64,000 nt of DNA from Anastrepha obliqua. Its lineage: Eukaryota; Arthropoda; Insecta; Diptera; Tephritidae. The notes below the pieces were generated by a model that did not search any database, was not told the DNA's origin, and was given only the letters and a program-made list of their open reading frames with translations. Every line of letters begins with the position of its first letter. The first letter of the stretch is position 1. The stretch spans positions 1,242,501 to 1,306,500 of the forward strand of contig NW_026562179.1 of NCBI RefSeq assembly GCF_027943255.1, read 5' to 3'. Positions 9,781-21,322 of this stretch are shown in pieces. A program made the position numbers and the translations under genes.

Positions 9781-11400
9781 CTTTCTTCTCGCATGCAATG
9801 TTGTTGAACCTAATCACGAATGTAGCCGCGAACGTTTTTACTCATAGCACCTGTGATATCCAAGCACACACTTCTCTGTAGGCTGGTTAGGGGTTTTACT
9901 CTGGAATTAACCGTAGTAGCCTTCCACTAGACTACAGAAGCGCATGTAATAAAGGATCTAATTAGGGTGATGTACAACTAGTATACTATCGCCGGTCTTA
10001 GACCCCATGTCTTGCCAAAGGTTCTTTTAATGTATGTACATCGATAGACCTTCTGTTCGACGTATATTTTCCAGGTCATCTTACAATCTAGGATTATCCC
10101 TAAGTATTTGACCTCAGAAGACAGTTGCACTGATACTCCTTTCAAGGTGGGTAGTGGAAAGTACCAAGATACTTTTATAGGATTCCCCGAAAGACCATGC
10201 AATTCGCACCAATGGTCAATCTTGTGTAGGGTTACCTGCATTTTATTGCATGCTGTTAGTGACCGTCCTGAGATTAGTACGCACACATCATCCGCATAAG
10301 CTTAGACGTGTCCATTATCCTGCTGATTATTCAGAAGAGAGGCCACAACGAAGCACCGATGTAGGTGAGAGAGCACACTGCATTGTGGGCAGCCTTTCGT
10401 AGCATCAACCTTGACTTCTTCATCGTTTTCTCCATCTGTGATAAGCAGTTTCTTTCTTCCATCTGACAATGATTTCCTCTACTCCATGCCTTCTGATGGA
10501 AGAGCAAATAGAATCAGAGGTAGCATTGTCAAAGTCATTCAAAGACATTCAATGTCCACAAACCGGCCAAGAGTGTACTCTCTTGTTTCCAACCCTATTT
10601 GGATTATGCTGATACTCTCCTGCAGAGTCGATTCATAAGATTTTCCACTTTGGTAAACGTATTGTCCGACATTAGATTCCTGCCGTAAAGATTATTTTCA
10701 GAACCTTAGCTAGTGGTTCACCGACACGCTTGAACATGGTTGGGTAAATCCCATCGGGTCCTGGGGACTTAAAGTTTTCCAAAGACGAGAAAGCGAACAT
10801 TACGTTTTCCTCGTTAACCTCCAATCACGTCTGCTGGTAGTTAGTAGGCTTCGGCCAACAATATTTATGCAGCCAGGGAGAAAAGAGAACATCTTTCACT
10901 TCTGACTTTGAGTCAATATAAGTACCATCAGGTTTGAGTAGTGAGCCCAGTTTAGCCGTCCGGTGCCTTTGGAGAATCTTACACAACCTCGCTGAACTCT
11001 ACCGATCCTCCAGTTTACTGCAGAAGGTTTTATAGGAGTGCAATTTAAATGATCTAATTTTCTACTTTTTAAAGAGCTTTGAGAAGAAGTTTCCTGGAAG
11101 TTTTTCGGAGTTTTGAAAGGTCAGCATTCCACCAATTGACTGTTTTACGCTATCTACTTCTACGTTCTGTGCACACCTTCTCATAACATTTAATTAAAAT
11201 TTGCCATGGGTTTGTGACTTCTTCAATAGCAGTTATTGTTCAGAGTTTGGGGAAGTCGAGGACTTCCTCTTTGATGAGATCATCATAACGTGTACAATCC
11301 ATTTTCGAGGATTTCGGCCTGCTGGCGTTGAAGTTGTCTCGGGAATATTTAAAATACTGACAGGGAATCTTTATCGAGTACTTCCAACCAGTGATGTGAT
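9781..11400 (-). pseudogene. RNase H-type LINE (R1/LOA/I group), copy 2, RT remnant
   Basis: Minus-strand ORF2 remnant, from high to low coordinates: linker (SKMDCTRYDDLIKEEVLDFP, RKTVNWWNADLSKLRK, 11400-11080); LGSLLKPDGTYIDSKSEV (about 10940); ENFKSPGPDGIYPTMFK (about 10780); YTLGRFVDIE and FDNATSDSICSS (about 10550); CPQCSVLSH (about 10390); YADD intact at 10287-10298; SSEVKYLGIILDCKMTW and FGKTWGLRP (to 9978); then thumb traces to about 9790. At least six frame breaks. It is the only one of five motif C copies in this LINE group here that keeps a canonical YADD. Confidence 0.75.
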
Positions 11401-11876
11401 CTGATATTTTGTAAATTTATATATATTTTGAGAATAAAGTACTAGGCAAAATAGGCCGAGACAACGATTGTCTCTTTATAAAGGATAGATCACCACTTTA
11501 TATATCCCAAGCACTGTATTTGTCCTTTAGACACCCACGGTTCTTGAATAATATTGAGTGAGAATTGGTGTGCAGTTTCGCATGGCTGCAGGTTAGTGGC
11601 ATATGGATGATCATAATTTTATGTTACACCTTGCCCTTATCTGAATCGAGAACAGTAAAGACTACCCTTCCACGATTCAGATATAGGCGCATTCCATACC
11701 TAGACCGTATGAGCTTTAACGATTTTGGGTCCACGCCATAAAACCAGCCGTTATGTGCCCAGAACCATTTTGGGATCATTGGCGCGAGGCAATATGCACA
11801 AAGACTCCGTGCCTCCGAATGGATTTCGCCTGCTCTTTTTAGTGCTATTTTCCAAGTTTTTTTAGTACGAGGTGGA
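11401..11876. other. Unassigned stretch with one unrecognised minus-strand ORF
   Basis: The minus strand 11624-11881 holds an 85-codon open frame (MIPPRTKKTWKIALK..., ending DSDKGKV) with FWAHNGWFYGVDP in its middle. I do not recognise it. It has no start context, repeats or neighbours that assign it. It may be an eroded TE frame or chance. Nothing else is seen here. Confidence 0.35.
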
Positions 11877-11990
11877 ATCATCTCAACACCTTTTTCTCAG
11901 CTGCCCTGCTCTCGTCGGGCAAAGGTTTAAACATCTGGCCTCTCACTTTTTCGGTACAGCTGTATGGTATCACAACGGGCAAATTTTAAA
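11877..11990 (+). pseudogene. RNase H LINE C-terminal zinc-knuckle fragment
   Basis: Plus strand reads SSQHLFLSCPALVGQRFKHL, the His/Cys C-terminal motif region of the RNase H LINEs. The DNA is similar to copy 1 near 4110-4175 (shared CTCTCGTCGGGCAAAGGT). Only about 110 bp remain. Confidence 0.6.
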
Positions 11991-12930
11991 TTTTTATCGA
12001 ACAGGGTCCGTCACAAAATTGGCCATTTAACTGCGGTTTTCCCTTAAATGGAAAGTCAACAGAATATTTGTGAACCGTCTGGCGATGTACCGTATTCCGA
12101 AAATGTTGTTCTACAAAAAGGTAATCAGGGTCTATTAATAGTTGTGTCTTGGATTCCTCGATCTCTCAAAATTTGCGAAGTGTGTGATCTAAATCCGAAA
12201 CCGTAATACGCGAGTATGTGGAAGAAATTTCCCTTAACAAAAAGATAGAAGTGATAACCCAACCGAAAATTGTCGAGATAGCGAATAGCCGACTCCGTCC
12301 ACTATTTTAGAAGTCAAGATATCCCAGACATGTTGATTTCCCAGTAGAATATCCACTATTGAAATAACATATGAATTGAATTGAAGACCCACTCTGAAAT
12401 GCAAGAGGTGGGGTCCGCCAATTCTATGCTCTGCAAATCTGTTACAGAGCTTATGCTAATGGCTGTCGTCGGTAACTTGGTGGCTGTGAAACATGTGCTG
12501 AAATATACCACGGTTTACCTGCTGCTGATGACGTAACCGGTGTCACTGAATTAGAGGGCGAAGTAGTAGGTAGTGCTTATCTGAGAGTGCAACGAAGTGT
12601 GATGATAACGATTACAATGTCAGCAGCGAAATTAAGAGACTGTTTTCGATGTATGTCCCACCCTTAGGCAATTAAAACTTAGCGATCTATCTTTGACTGG
12701 TAGACGTCTATCTTACATAGCCAAGCTTAAAAATATTGGACATTTTGAAACTGTGTGATTGATGGAGCAACATTTTAGGAATTTCTGGTTTGTGTTGCAA
12801 TCGTCAATCAAGACAAATACACGTGAACTAGAGTTACGTGATTCGTTGCTAGACGGGAGGAAATCTATGCTAACAGGAGAGGGCTTTCGATATGCCAACT
12901 CAAGTTTCTCGCAGTGAGAATCCAAAAACT
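11991..12930 (-). pseudogene. BEL/Pao gag-pol fragment
   Basis: Minus-strand BEL/Pao remnant. Gag C-terminus: a coding piece with MDSHCEKLELAYRKP and a degenerate zinc knuckle (12713-12925), then LSFNCLRVGHTSK, HCNRYHHTSLHS (second knuckle, about 12650). Protease/linker: HVWDILTSKIVDG and IFGWVITS (about 12260-12350). Start of pol: LRKFWEIEE and QHFRNTV, KYSVDFPFKG (about 12030-12180). This order matches gag - protease - RT of BEL/Pao elements. No LTRs; several stops. Orientation is opposite to the long BEL/Pao copy at 15806. Confidence 0.75.
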
Positions 12931-12959
12931 TAAAAATTCAGTAATAGTAGACACATTTA

Positions 12960-13271
12960 CCTCGAAAAGTTTTCATGTAACCATGTCTCAATAAGAACAA
13001 AAATATCATTATACATGTGTGAACTAAACGCGAAAAGTTTATTAGATCTATTTCTCAACACAGAAAAATTTGGAAAGTAAATTTTTGAATTTTTTTGACC
13101 TTTTATAAAAGCATTGTTTTTATTGCTGATGCGTTACAAAAAAATTGAAAGGTTGGATTTTTACACCCGCTGGCCATATGTGCGCCTTGAGCACCTTCCC
13201 AAAAGATCATTCTAATACACACAATTTAATATTAATTTTTCTGATTGTATTTAATTCTTTATCTTTTTAAG
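12960..13271 (-). pseudogene. CR1-like LINE fragment (ORF1/ORF2 junction)
   Basis: Nucleotide-level relative of 47060-47370, in the same orientation. Shared blocks include ATAAGAACAAAAATATCAT-type, CGCGAAAAGTTTATTAGAT-type and CTGGCCATATGTGC-type words in the same order. It therefore represents the end of ORF1 and start of the endonuclease of the CR1-like family. It is bounded exactly by the next LINE at 13272-13283. Confidence 0.75.
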
Positions 13272-13282
13272 GGGCTGCTCTT

Positions 13283-15805
13283 GTGGTGCGAGTGGATGAG
13301 CTCACGGTACGGAAACCCTCAGAGACTCTTCTTTGGGCCGGTCAGTTTTCACGTCTTTCCCAAATGATTGACTCGGACGGTTTCTGTAGCTACCGTCCCT
13401 TGACGGTGACGCAGATTAACTTGCAGCATTCCAAAGCCGCTACCGCACTACTAAGTAGAAGGCTTACCCAGCTGCACATATTACCCCACATAACAACAGT
13501 ACAAGAGCCCTGGATCTTTAGAGGCCGCCTCTGTGGCTTAAGCACGTTGAAAAGGCCACGTTATTATATGACAGGAGTTCGAGTAGACCTAGGACCGGTC
13601 TTATAGTATCATTCCATTCCACTGTGACGGGTCTTGAACAATTCGGTTGCCAAGACCTGATACCGACGGAGGTGTGTTATAGAGGTAAACGCGGATGGTC
13701 GAAGTTTCTGATTGCATCTGGTTATTTTCCTTACAATGCTCTGGAAGGGCCACCACCTGGGAAGGTCACTAGTCCCGTGAGGTTCTGTGAGCTGCGCAGT
13801 CTGGGCCTCGTTCTCTGCTGCGATGCTAATGCCCAGCAAACAATCAGGGGCAGCAGCAAATGCAATGAGTGGGGCTCTCGGCTATTCGAGTTTATCGCTT
13901 CCTCATACCTAAACATACACAACAAGGGCGGATAGCCCACGTTTGTTACTGCTAGAAGGCAGAAGGTGATTGATCTCACCTTATCAAATTCAAAATTTGG
14001 GTGGCCAATAAGGAACTGGAGAGTCCTTGCCGAAGACTCGTGCTCGGACCACAGGTATATTGAGTTTCAGTGTGGCGAGGAGACACAAATGTATTTGCCC
14101 TCCAGAAACTCCAGAAAAACAGACTGGCAGAAGTTTACCGTGACGCCCGCCAACAGGGGATTGAGGTGGCAGTTGAGAAACTCAGCGCTGCCTTAGTTGA
14201 ATGTTTTGAGTCGGCCTGTCTCTCTTTGATCGGACTCCCGTTCCATGGTGGAACCGAGAGCACCAAATATTGAGGCGTGAGTCGAGAAAACTTCTAAACC
14301 GAGCTCTTAAGACTAATCTTGCTGAGGACTGAGAGCGATACCGTCATATTCAGAGGAACTACAAGAAGCTAATTCGCGAGTCGGAAAGGGCTTCTTCTAG
14401 GGAATTCTGCGATGAAATTGAGTCTCTGAGTGACACGGCAAAATTGGTTACGATCCTCAAAAGTGATCCAACCACCAAGCTGGGGTCACTTAGGAAATCT
14501 GAAAGCTCCTTCAGGGAAGCAAAGTGAGACATTCAGCTTGATGATAGACTCTTACTTTCCAGGAAATCAGATAAGCATTGGCCGGCAACAGCCCTCAATG
14601 AAAGAGGCTGCTGTCAGAGCTGCTACACCTTCCACGTGACTAGTACGTTGCCAGACCTGTGATTAATGAAGCCGCCATTCGATTTACCATCGAATCTTTT
14701 GGCGGCTACAAGTCCCCCGGACCAGATGGCATTTATGCCGCCATGCTGAAGGAAGGCATAGAGTCAGTGACTGCGGCCCTGAAGAAAATCTTCATTGCAT
14801 GCTTGGCACTAGCTTATATACCACCCTGGTGTAGGATGGTGAGGGTCGATGACTACACCAGCCCCAAAAGCTTCAGACCTATAAACACGACCTCTTTCAT
14901 GCTGAAAAGTTTCGAACGGCTAGTGGAGCTGTATATGCGTCAGAAGTCGCTGAAGGTTCACCCACTCTCTCCATTTCAGCATGCCTATCGAATTGGAAAA
15001 CCCTGCGAGTCGGCACTGCAAGACCTTGTTGCTAGGATAGAGCAGCCCATCGACAGAAGGGACTACGCTATGGGCATCTTTTTGGATATAGAGGGGTTTT
15101 TTGATAATGCCACTTTCGACAGTAAGTACAGCTCTGCCAGTAGACATGGTGTAGACCCAAAAGAATCGTCACGGTGCGGGAGGAGGAGGGCCTGCTGGTG
15201 TCGTCCGGGGTTAAAAGAGGCTGCCCCTAAGGTGGTATGCTGTCTCCATTGCTCTGGTGCATGGTGATCGATCCTCTACTCACCACCTTGAATGGTGCTG
15301 GTGTCTACACACAAGCATATCCCGACGACGTTGCCTGTTTGATAACGGGCTCTTCGCTTATGAACATCTGTAGAAAAGTACAGAAAACCCTGGATATGAC
15401 TGACACTTGGTGCTGTGCGAATGGGCTTTCGGCAAACCCCACCAAAACTGGTATTGTCCTCTTTACCAGAAGGAGGAAACGTGATGGACTCGTTCTCCAG
15501 CTATCCAAAGAAATGAAATATCTTGGAGTAATCCTCGATAGTAAACTTTTTGGAAGTCACACGTTCAAACAAAGACATCCAAAACTCTGACAGCCTTCTG
15601 GCAGTGCAAAGGTGTCTTTGGGAAAACGTGGGGTATTTCTGCTAGCAAAGTCTTATGGATCTATAAGCTATGATAAGACCTATTATCACCTATGCATCAG
15701 TGATCTGGATGAGTAGACTCTCTCTCGTGAGAGTCAGGGGGACCTTATAGAGACTACAACGCACTGTGGCCAACTGTTACACCGGAGTTTTTCCGACTAC
15801 TTCAG
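13283..15805 (+). pseudogene. RNase H-type LINE (R1/LOA/I group), copy 3, ORF2 endonuclease and RT
   Basis: Plus-strand ORF2. The AP-endonuclease begins TVTQINLQHSKAATALL and includes TTVQEPWIFRGR (13283-13606), CDANAQQTIRGSS (about 13820) and VIDLTLSNS, CSDHRYIEFQ (13966-14100). The linker follows (14250-14640). The RT reads ESFGGYKSPGPDGIYAAMLK, SFRPINTTSFMLKSFERLV and FLDIEGFFDNATF (14659-15267), then LSPLLWCMVIDPLL, YPDD at 15318-15329, KEMKYLGVILDSKL (15237-15590), then FGKTWG. RNase H is lost where BEL/Pao sequence starts. YADD is changed to YPDD. About five frame disruptions. Confidence 0.82.
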
Positions 15806-15823
15806 GATCCTGAGAATATCCTA

Positions 15824-17061
15824 GTGGATGAAGGCGCCACCGCAGCACCAGCCAATGTGAGTGAACCAAAAGCAGAAGCATCGATGATACAGCGCAGCAT
15901 TCGAGTAAAAATTCGTCAGCGTGAAAATCTCTTAACACACTTGCGTTCGTTGCACCTCGGCGTTATCGAAAGTGACACTTTTTCGTGGTGTCAGCTTACC
16001 GCGAAATTGGATTTGGTAGAGCGCCAATACAGTGCACTGGAGAAATTACGAACGCAATAAGAGTAGCTGGATGAATCTCAACTAAATGAAAACCATCGTG
16101 TGACTTTTGAAGATACTTACATCGAAGCAAAAACCGCAATATTTGACCAATTAGAAGAGCTGCAAAGAGTACAACCGCTTAGTGACATGAGCAGCACACA
16201 ACTGGGGTAGCAATCTACACATCGCATCAATTAGCCAAAATTGCAGCTAACGAAATTCAGCGGGGAGCAGACGCAGTGGTTGGACTTCTACAATGTCTTT
16301 ACCACCCTTGTGCACAACAAAAAAACTTGACAGAGGTTGAAAAATTTCAGTACCTTAGGTCGTGTCTCACTGACCTCATAGTCAATCGTTTCAACAATAG
16401 CCGTTTAATCTTCCAGTCACACATGCAGCAAATTTGTGACCTCACGAATTTGTCGTCATCGAATACATATTTGCTTCGCAACTTCATCGACACAATCCAC
16501 GTCAATCTTCGGTCCATGCAGTATACGTCATAATAAGCAAGTTAGATTCAGCAAATTCGAACAAAATGGGAAGAAGAAGTGGCCATCAACTGGAATTGCA
16601 GAAGTTCACCACCTTTAAAAATACCAACTTGGGCAGACCTTGCTGCATTCCTTGAGCGTCGCTGCGAGACATTCAACATGCTTGAAACCAACAAGGCAAC
16701 CAACCAATTGTCAACCCCGATAAAAAAACCTTCGCCTAAAACCAGCAACAAATACGCGTTGGCGGTTGCGAATTCACACAAAAGGTGCCTGCTATATGAT
16801 TCAATCCCTCACCATAGCCTTTTCATTTGGGAAAGGTTCATGAATATGGACCCACTTCATATATATTTTCTTGTGAAGCGTCTTAGCCTGTGCTTGAATT
16901 GCCTGGGTAAGAACTATACTTCAAGCAACGTTGGTGACAGCAATGTAAAGTTATTCACCATACACTGCTATACAGAAATAATGAAAGCGATGATATACCG
17001 AATATTCGCAACAACAACACCAGTGGTCCAGAAAGCGAGAATGGCAACCAAGTCACCATGA
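15824..17061 (+). pseudogene. BEL/Pao gag remnant
   Basis: Structural capsid precursor, in pieces. N-part SIRVKIRQRENLLTHLRSLH (15824-16060); core TQWLDFYNVFTTLVHNN and EKFQYLRSCLTD (about 16270-16400, frame-shifted), the conserved BEL/Pao capsid region; WADLAAFLERRCETFNML (about 16640); then a degenerate zinc-knuckle tail with RCLLYDSIPH and LSLCLNCLGKN (about 16785-16915) in which several Cys are replaced. At least three stops. Confidence 0.8.
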
Positions 17062-17570
17062 AAGCAGAGCAGATAAACGGCGATGTCCTTCTTGCTACAG
17101 CCCGTATTCACTTGTGCAATTCATCGCGATCATCACCTATTGTTCGTGCACTTTTGGGTTCAGGATCACAGCTCAATTTCATAACAGAACATATCGCACA
17201 ACATCTTCGTCTTCCACGGATCAAACAAAGCATTGAAGTTACAGGCATAGGTGCCACCACGACAAAAACACATCAACTTTGTTATGTAACTATGAAGACA
17301 ATTCACACCGAATATACTTGAAGCTGTGATAATTCCTGCAATCACATCAAATCAACAAAACAGCCGCATCATCTCGAAGGGGTTCCAAATTCCAAACAAC
17401 ATCAAGAGTGCTGACGAAAGATTCAGCGAACCAGGTGGCATCGACTGGTCGGTGCCGGTATATTTTTCGATCTACTGCTTGTGGGCCAGATTAAAGATAA
17501 CATCAGATATTCCATCCTTCAAAAGACCAAACTAGGGTGGATCGTTCCCGGCACAGCTCCATCGGACTCA
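17058..17570 (+). pseudogene. BEL/Pao aspartic protease remnant
   Basis: Protease domain between gag and RT. The active-site block reads ALLGSGSQLNFI, where family members have ALLDSGS. The catalytic Asp codon is GGT at 17157-17159 (Gly), one A-to-G change. Downstream IEVTGIG and, after stops, GQIKDNIRYSILQKTKLGWIVPG (about 17485-17550) give the usual protease-RT linker. Confidence 0.75.
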
Positions 17571-18660
17571 TCGCATACTACAAATTTACCATCATCGCTC
17601 ACATCGTCGCCCACATATAAAACATTTATAGCTGTGGAAAACCAAATATCTTTAGACAATTTGGTGGAAAAGTTTTGGATAATTGCAGGCTACAAAAATC
17701 CACACAAACTGCTTTCAGATAACGAATTGGCCTATGAGCAGTTCTTCAAGCACACTACAACAAGGTGCTCGACAAGCGGAAGGTGCATCGTCCGCCTACC
17801 ATTCAAGTAAAAGCCAGTCGCATTAGGCCAGTCATACGATATAGCGTTTCGAAAGTTAGTAGCACTTGAATATAAATTCTCAAAGAATCCCTCTCTCTGA
17901 AAGAGTTATCGTGAGTTCATACACGAGTATGAGCAGATGCAGCACATGAAGGTTATCGAAAACGTCAAACAGGGCCTAAATTTCATTCCCCACCACTGCG
18001 TTATGACGACTGACAGCAGAACCACAAAATTACGAGTTGTTTTTGATGCAACATGCCAAACTTCAAATGGGAAATCCCTGAATGACGTGCTTCGAGTAGG
18101 CCCTACACTTCAAGATGACATTTTCACGATTCTCACTCGATTCCGAAGTCACAGATACGTGTTGATAGTCGATATCGCAAAGATGTACAGACAGGTGCTC
18201 GTGAACGACGTTGATGCTCCATGGCAATGTATTTTATGGAGCGATGCATTACAAGCCCCTGTAAAAATGTACCAGATGCAGACCGTTACATATGGGACAA
18301 GCTGTGCCCCCTACCTTGCAACAAAATGCCTCCTGGAAGCAGCTAAAATGGAGTCTGAAGAGTTTTCGATTGGCTCAGCCATTACACTCAAGGACTTTTA
18401 AGTTGATAATTTGATGACGGGTGCCTCTACTGTGAGTGCGGTCATTGAAATCGAGCGGCAAGTCACGACTTTGCTTAAACGAGCTGGTTTTTCTCTACGC
18501 AAGTTTGCTGCAAGCAACATGGAAATTATCGACGACATACCTTTAGATGACAGAGAAGAAATAATTACACTGGCGTCTCAGATTACGTTGAAACTCTCGG
18601 TCTGAGATGGTCACCTTCTAAAGATGCCTTTTTCTTCAGCTACCATGAACCAGTAATATC
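17571..18660 (+). pseudogene. BEL/Pao reverse transcriptase remnant
   Basis: RT of the BEL/Pao element. LDNLVEKFW (about 17655), RCIVRLPFK (about 17795), YIPHHCV-like HHCVMTTDSRTTKLRVVFDA (about 17990), motif A LIVDIAKMYRQVLVNDVD (about 18165), motif B TYGTSCAPYLATKCL (about 18290). Motif C should be a YVDD-type box but reads stop-VDN: TAA at 18399-18401 replaces the Tyr codon and the second Asp is Asn. The frame then continues LMTGASTVSAV. The region 17937-18401 is otherwise one open frame. Confidence 0.85.
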
Positions 18661-18689
18661 GCGTAAGCCACCCAAGCATTCTATATTAT

Positions 18690-19350
18690 CACATATAGCT
18701 GCCTTGTTTGATCCTCTTGGGTTGCTCAACCCTCTCATCGTCGCCGGTAAAATCCTGATGCAACAACTCTGGGAACTGAAGTTAGATTGGAACGAAAGCG
18801 TACCTCAAGACATTTACACACAGTGGTGCGCATTTCAGGTGCATCTGGGCGTTATTAGCGAAATTCAAGTACCAAGGTATGTTCCCATGGATAGCACAAC
18901 TGAAATCCACGCCTTTGCAGATGCCAGTACTAGAGCGTATGGCGCGTGCATTTACCTTGTGACGCGCATGGAGGAAGAAATCTCGTCCGCATTGTGTGGA
19001 TCCAATAAAGAAAATTAGCTTACCACGGCTTGAGTTGTGTGCAACAATGTCATTGGCCGAGCTTCTACAAACCGTCGTTTCAATATTTTTACCGAACTTG
19101 AATAATATTCACTGCTGGACCGACTCAACGATTGTATTGTGTTGGATTCGAGGGAAACCAAATCGGTGGACAGTATTTGCGACCAACCGCGCCTCCAAAA
19201 TCTGACAGTTGACGTTTAAGTACAAATAGCATCATGCACCATCCAAACTCAACCCTGCTGATCTTGTTTCTCGTGGCACAACAGTGGCTGGCATCCGGGA
19301 AAATCAACTTTGGTTTCAAGGCCCGCAATTTCTGAAGCTTGGTCAAGAAA
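18690..19350 (+). pseudogene. BEL/Pao RNase H remnant
   Basis: FDPLGLLNPLIVAGKILMQ (18704) marks the RT connection, followed by EIHAFADASTRAYGACI (RNase H first Asp, about 18905), SLPRLELCA (Glu, about 19020) and HCWTDSTIVLCWI (Asp, about 19115), then SKLNPADLVSRG after frame changes (about 19240). Catalytic acidic residues are visible, but two stops (after 19016 and at 19203) interrupt the domain. Confidence 0.8.
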
Positions 19351-19559
19351 AGTGGCCCAGATCCTCATTCGACACTGTTCCCGATGTACCTGAGCAACGC
19401 AGGCCACTAGGTAGTAGCTTTAATCAGCGAATGGGAAGTAGATATCATTGTTGAAAATAAATACATAAATAGGTTCAACAAATTTCTGCGTATCTTCACG
19501 TATGTAAGATGCTTCATCACAAAGGTACGTAGGCCTTCGTTCACCCCTGAGGAAATAAC

Positions 19560-20320
19560 CGAAACACTTGAACTAGTATGTAGGAGAATTCAGCAAATGT
19601 ATTTTCGCGATGAATATTCTAAACATTTGAACAATCATCTCATAAATAAAAATTCTGGACTTGCTTCGTTGTCACCTTTTATGCATAATAAACTAATACG
19701 AGTTGGAGGAAGAGTAAGGAACTCGACCCTAAGCTTCGATGCTAAACATCCAATCGTGCAGCCACATTCGCATCCTTTCGTATGTTCACTTATAACGCAT
19801 TTACATCGCACCAACCTTCATGCTAGTGCTCAAACACTATTGAACATCCTTCGAGACAAATTCTGGATAATCTGCGCACGGAAAGTTATTAGGAAAGTTA
19901 TTCACAACTGTATCATCTGCTACCGTTTTCGCCCAGTTGTTGCAGAGCAAATCATTTGCTTGTTGGTAAACCGTGTAACCCCATCGCATCCGTTTGAAAC
20001 TACAATTGTTGACTACCGTGGTCCCTTATTAGTAACTCAAAAAATTAGATGTCGTTCACCAAATAAAGGTTTATATTTTAGTTTTCGTCTGCTTTACTAC
20101 AAAGGCTGTGCACTTAGATATTGCTCCTGACCTGTCGACCGTTGCATTCATCGCGATACTCAAGGGCTTCACAGCCAGACGTGGGAAATGTCGCGTTATT
20201 GTCTCAGACAACGCAACGAACTTCATTGGAGCTAACCAGGAGTTACGAAAACTTCTTCAGTCATTCGTAACACAGGCACATAAACAACGCGTCGAAGAAT
20301 TTTGCAGAGTATGTTCGCGC
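19560..20320 (+). pseudogene. BEL/Pao integrase remnant, 3' truncated
   Basis: An open frame 19597-20130 carries NKLIRVGGRVRNSTL and an HHCC zinc domain (HLHRTNLHA..., NCIICYRFR), then PFETTIVDYRGPL with the first catalytic Asp. After a frame change, CRVIVSDNATNFIGAN (about 20190) supplies the second Asp. Coding ends near 20320 before the third catalytic Glu and the C-terminal domain. Truncated and inactive. Confidence 0.82.
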
Positions 20321-20332
20321 CCCTCTTTATAA

Positions 20333-20983
20333 TTCATCGTCGCCGCCCCTGCACTTCCAATTGTCGTTACAGCTATCAAATTTACATTTACACTCTCTCA
20401 TCACTGCAGCTGTTGTTATCGTCGCTAACGTCGCTATTGTCTTCGCAGGAGCTCCCGTTTATTTAGTTCCACTATCTTCGCACCGTCCTTTATGTATTGT
20501 TTTTGCTCAACAACCAACAGCATTAGCATAAGTTTGTCGAACTATTCTCGCTCATTGTATTTTTTCCTGCTATTTCAGAAAATCATACGATATGTGACCT
20601 TCATATTGTAACAGGTGAAATAGCAGGACCTTTCCAATATACCATAAGCGTCTTGGGTTATGCATATATTTAATTTGGTAATATGGTAAGAATCACTTGT
20701 AATTGCCAGAGCTCATAAATTAACGTCGTAAAATTTTTAAGCGCTTGTTTTTTTTTTAATTTTTAAAATCGTGAAAAAGGCTTCACGATTCACCATATAT
20801 GTATATTAAAGAAAAGCATGTGTGTTAAACTTAAATATTATTTTGAAACCTTTAATACACATTATTAATAAATAAAATTTAAATAAATTTACATGCACAC
20901 TATTTAACCGAGTCAATCATTTGCTTCAATAAAGGGCAAATTATTAAGAGTAAGCATGATATTGCTTCAAATGAGTACTAAAG
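20333..20983. other. Non-coding stretch, possible LTR remnant or flank
   Basis: No reading frame is recognised. It directly follows the truncated integrase and may contain unrecognised 3' BEL/Pao or flanking DNA. I found no repeat of it on the other side of the element that would define an LTR. Poly(T) near 20745; AT-rich after 20640. Confidence 0.4.
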
Positions 20984-21322
20984 TTAACCCTTTGCGCTCG
21001 AGAGGTGAGTCTCGCTCACCACATAATTTAATACCGCAACTCGAGAGGTAAATCTCACTCACCACTTTGTTTGGTACGGAAATTCGATGCGCTGTGTAAA
21101 CTATTTATGTTCATACAACCATAAAATAAAGAAGGCTTACAAAAACTAATGTTTAAGAAATTTTCTTCGTAAAGATGTAAAGATACATTAAATATTAACA
21201 TATGAAAGTTTTATGTGTGTAATCATTTCAAGTTAGACGTAAGAAATTCACCAAAAGCGCTACGAAACGCTTCGGGTTGCTGGTTAGTGCGCGCGGAAAC
21301 GGCCTCGAGTGCAAAGGGTTAA
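20984..21322. mobile_element. piggyBac-type MITE with perfect TTAA flanks
   Basis: A 331-bp non-coding element between TTAA at 20984-20987 and TTAA at 21319-21322. The ends are inverted repeats: CCCTTTGCGCTCGAG on the left and, read inward from the right, CCCTTTGCACTCGAG, 14 of 15 identical. Near the left end two direct copies of about 29 bp (GCGCTCGAGAGGTGAG... at 20994 and GCAACTCGAGAGGTAA... at 21036) repeat at a 42-bp spacing and each can pair as GGTGAG..CTCACC. TTAA plus CCC ends place it in the piggyBac superfamily. Its termini differ from both piggyBac elements that retain coding sequence here, so its mobilising enzyme is not in the window. Confidence 0.88.

Larger units (their letters stand above)
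15806..20320 (+). mobile_element. BEL/Pao LTR retrotransposon, truncated, no LTRs seen
   Basis: A 4.5-kb plus-strand internal region with the BEL/Pao order gag - protease - RT - RNase H - integrase. It lacks both LTRs, the 5' leader and the end of the integrase, and has more than ten stops or frameshifts. BEL/Pao elements replicate through reverse transcription in cytoplasmic particles and integrate via a DDE integrase. This copy cannot encode a full polyprotein. Confidence 0.85.

Noticed and set aside
20333..20983. 3' LTR of the BEL/Pao element
   Set aside because: No matching 5' copy exists upstream of gag, and no TG...CA boundaries with a duplication were found.
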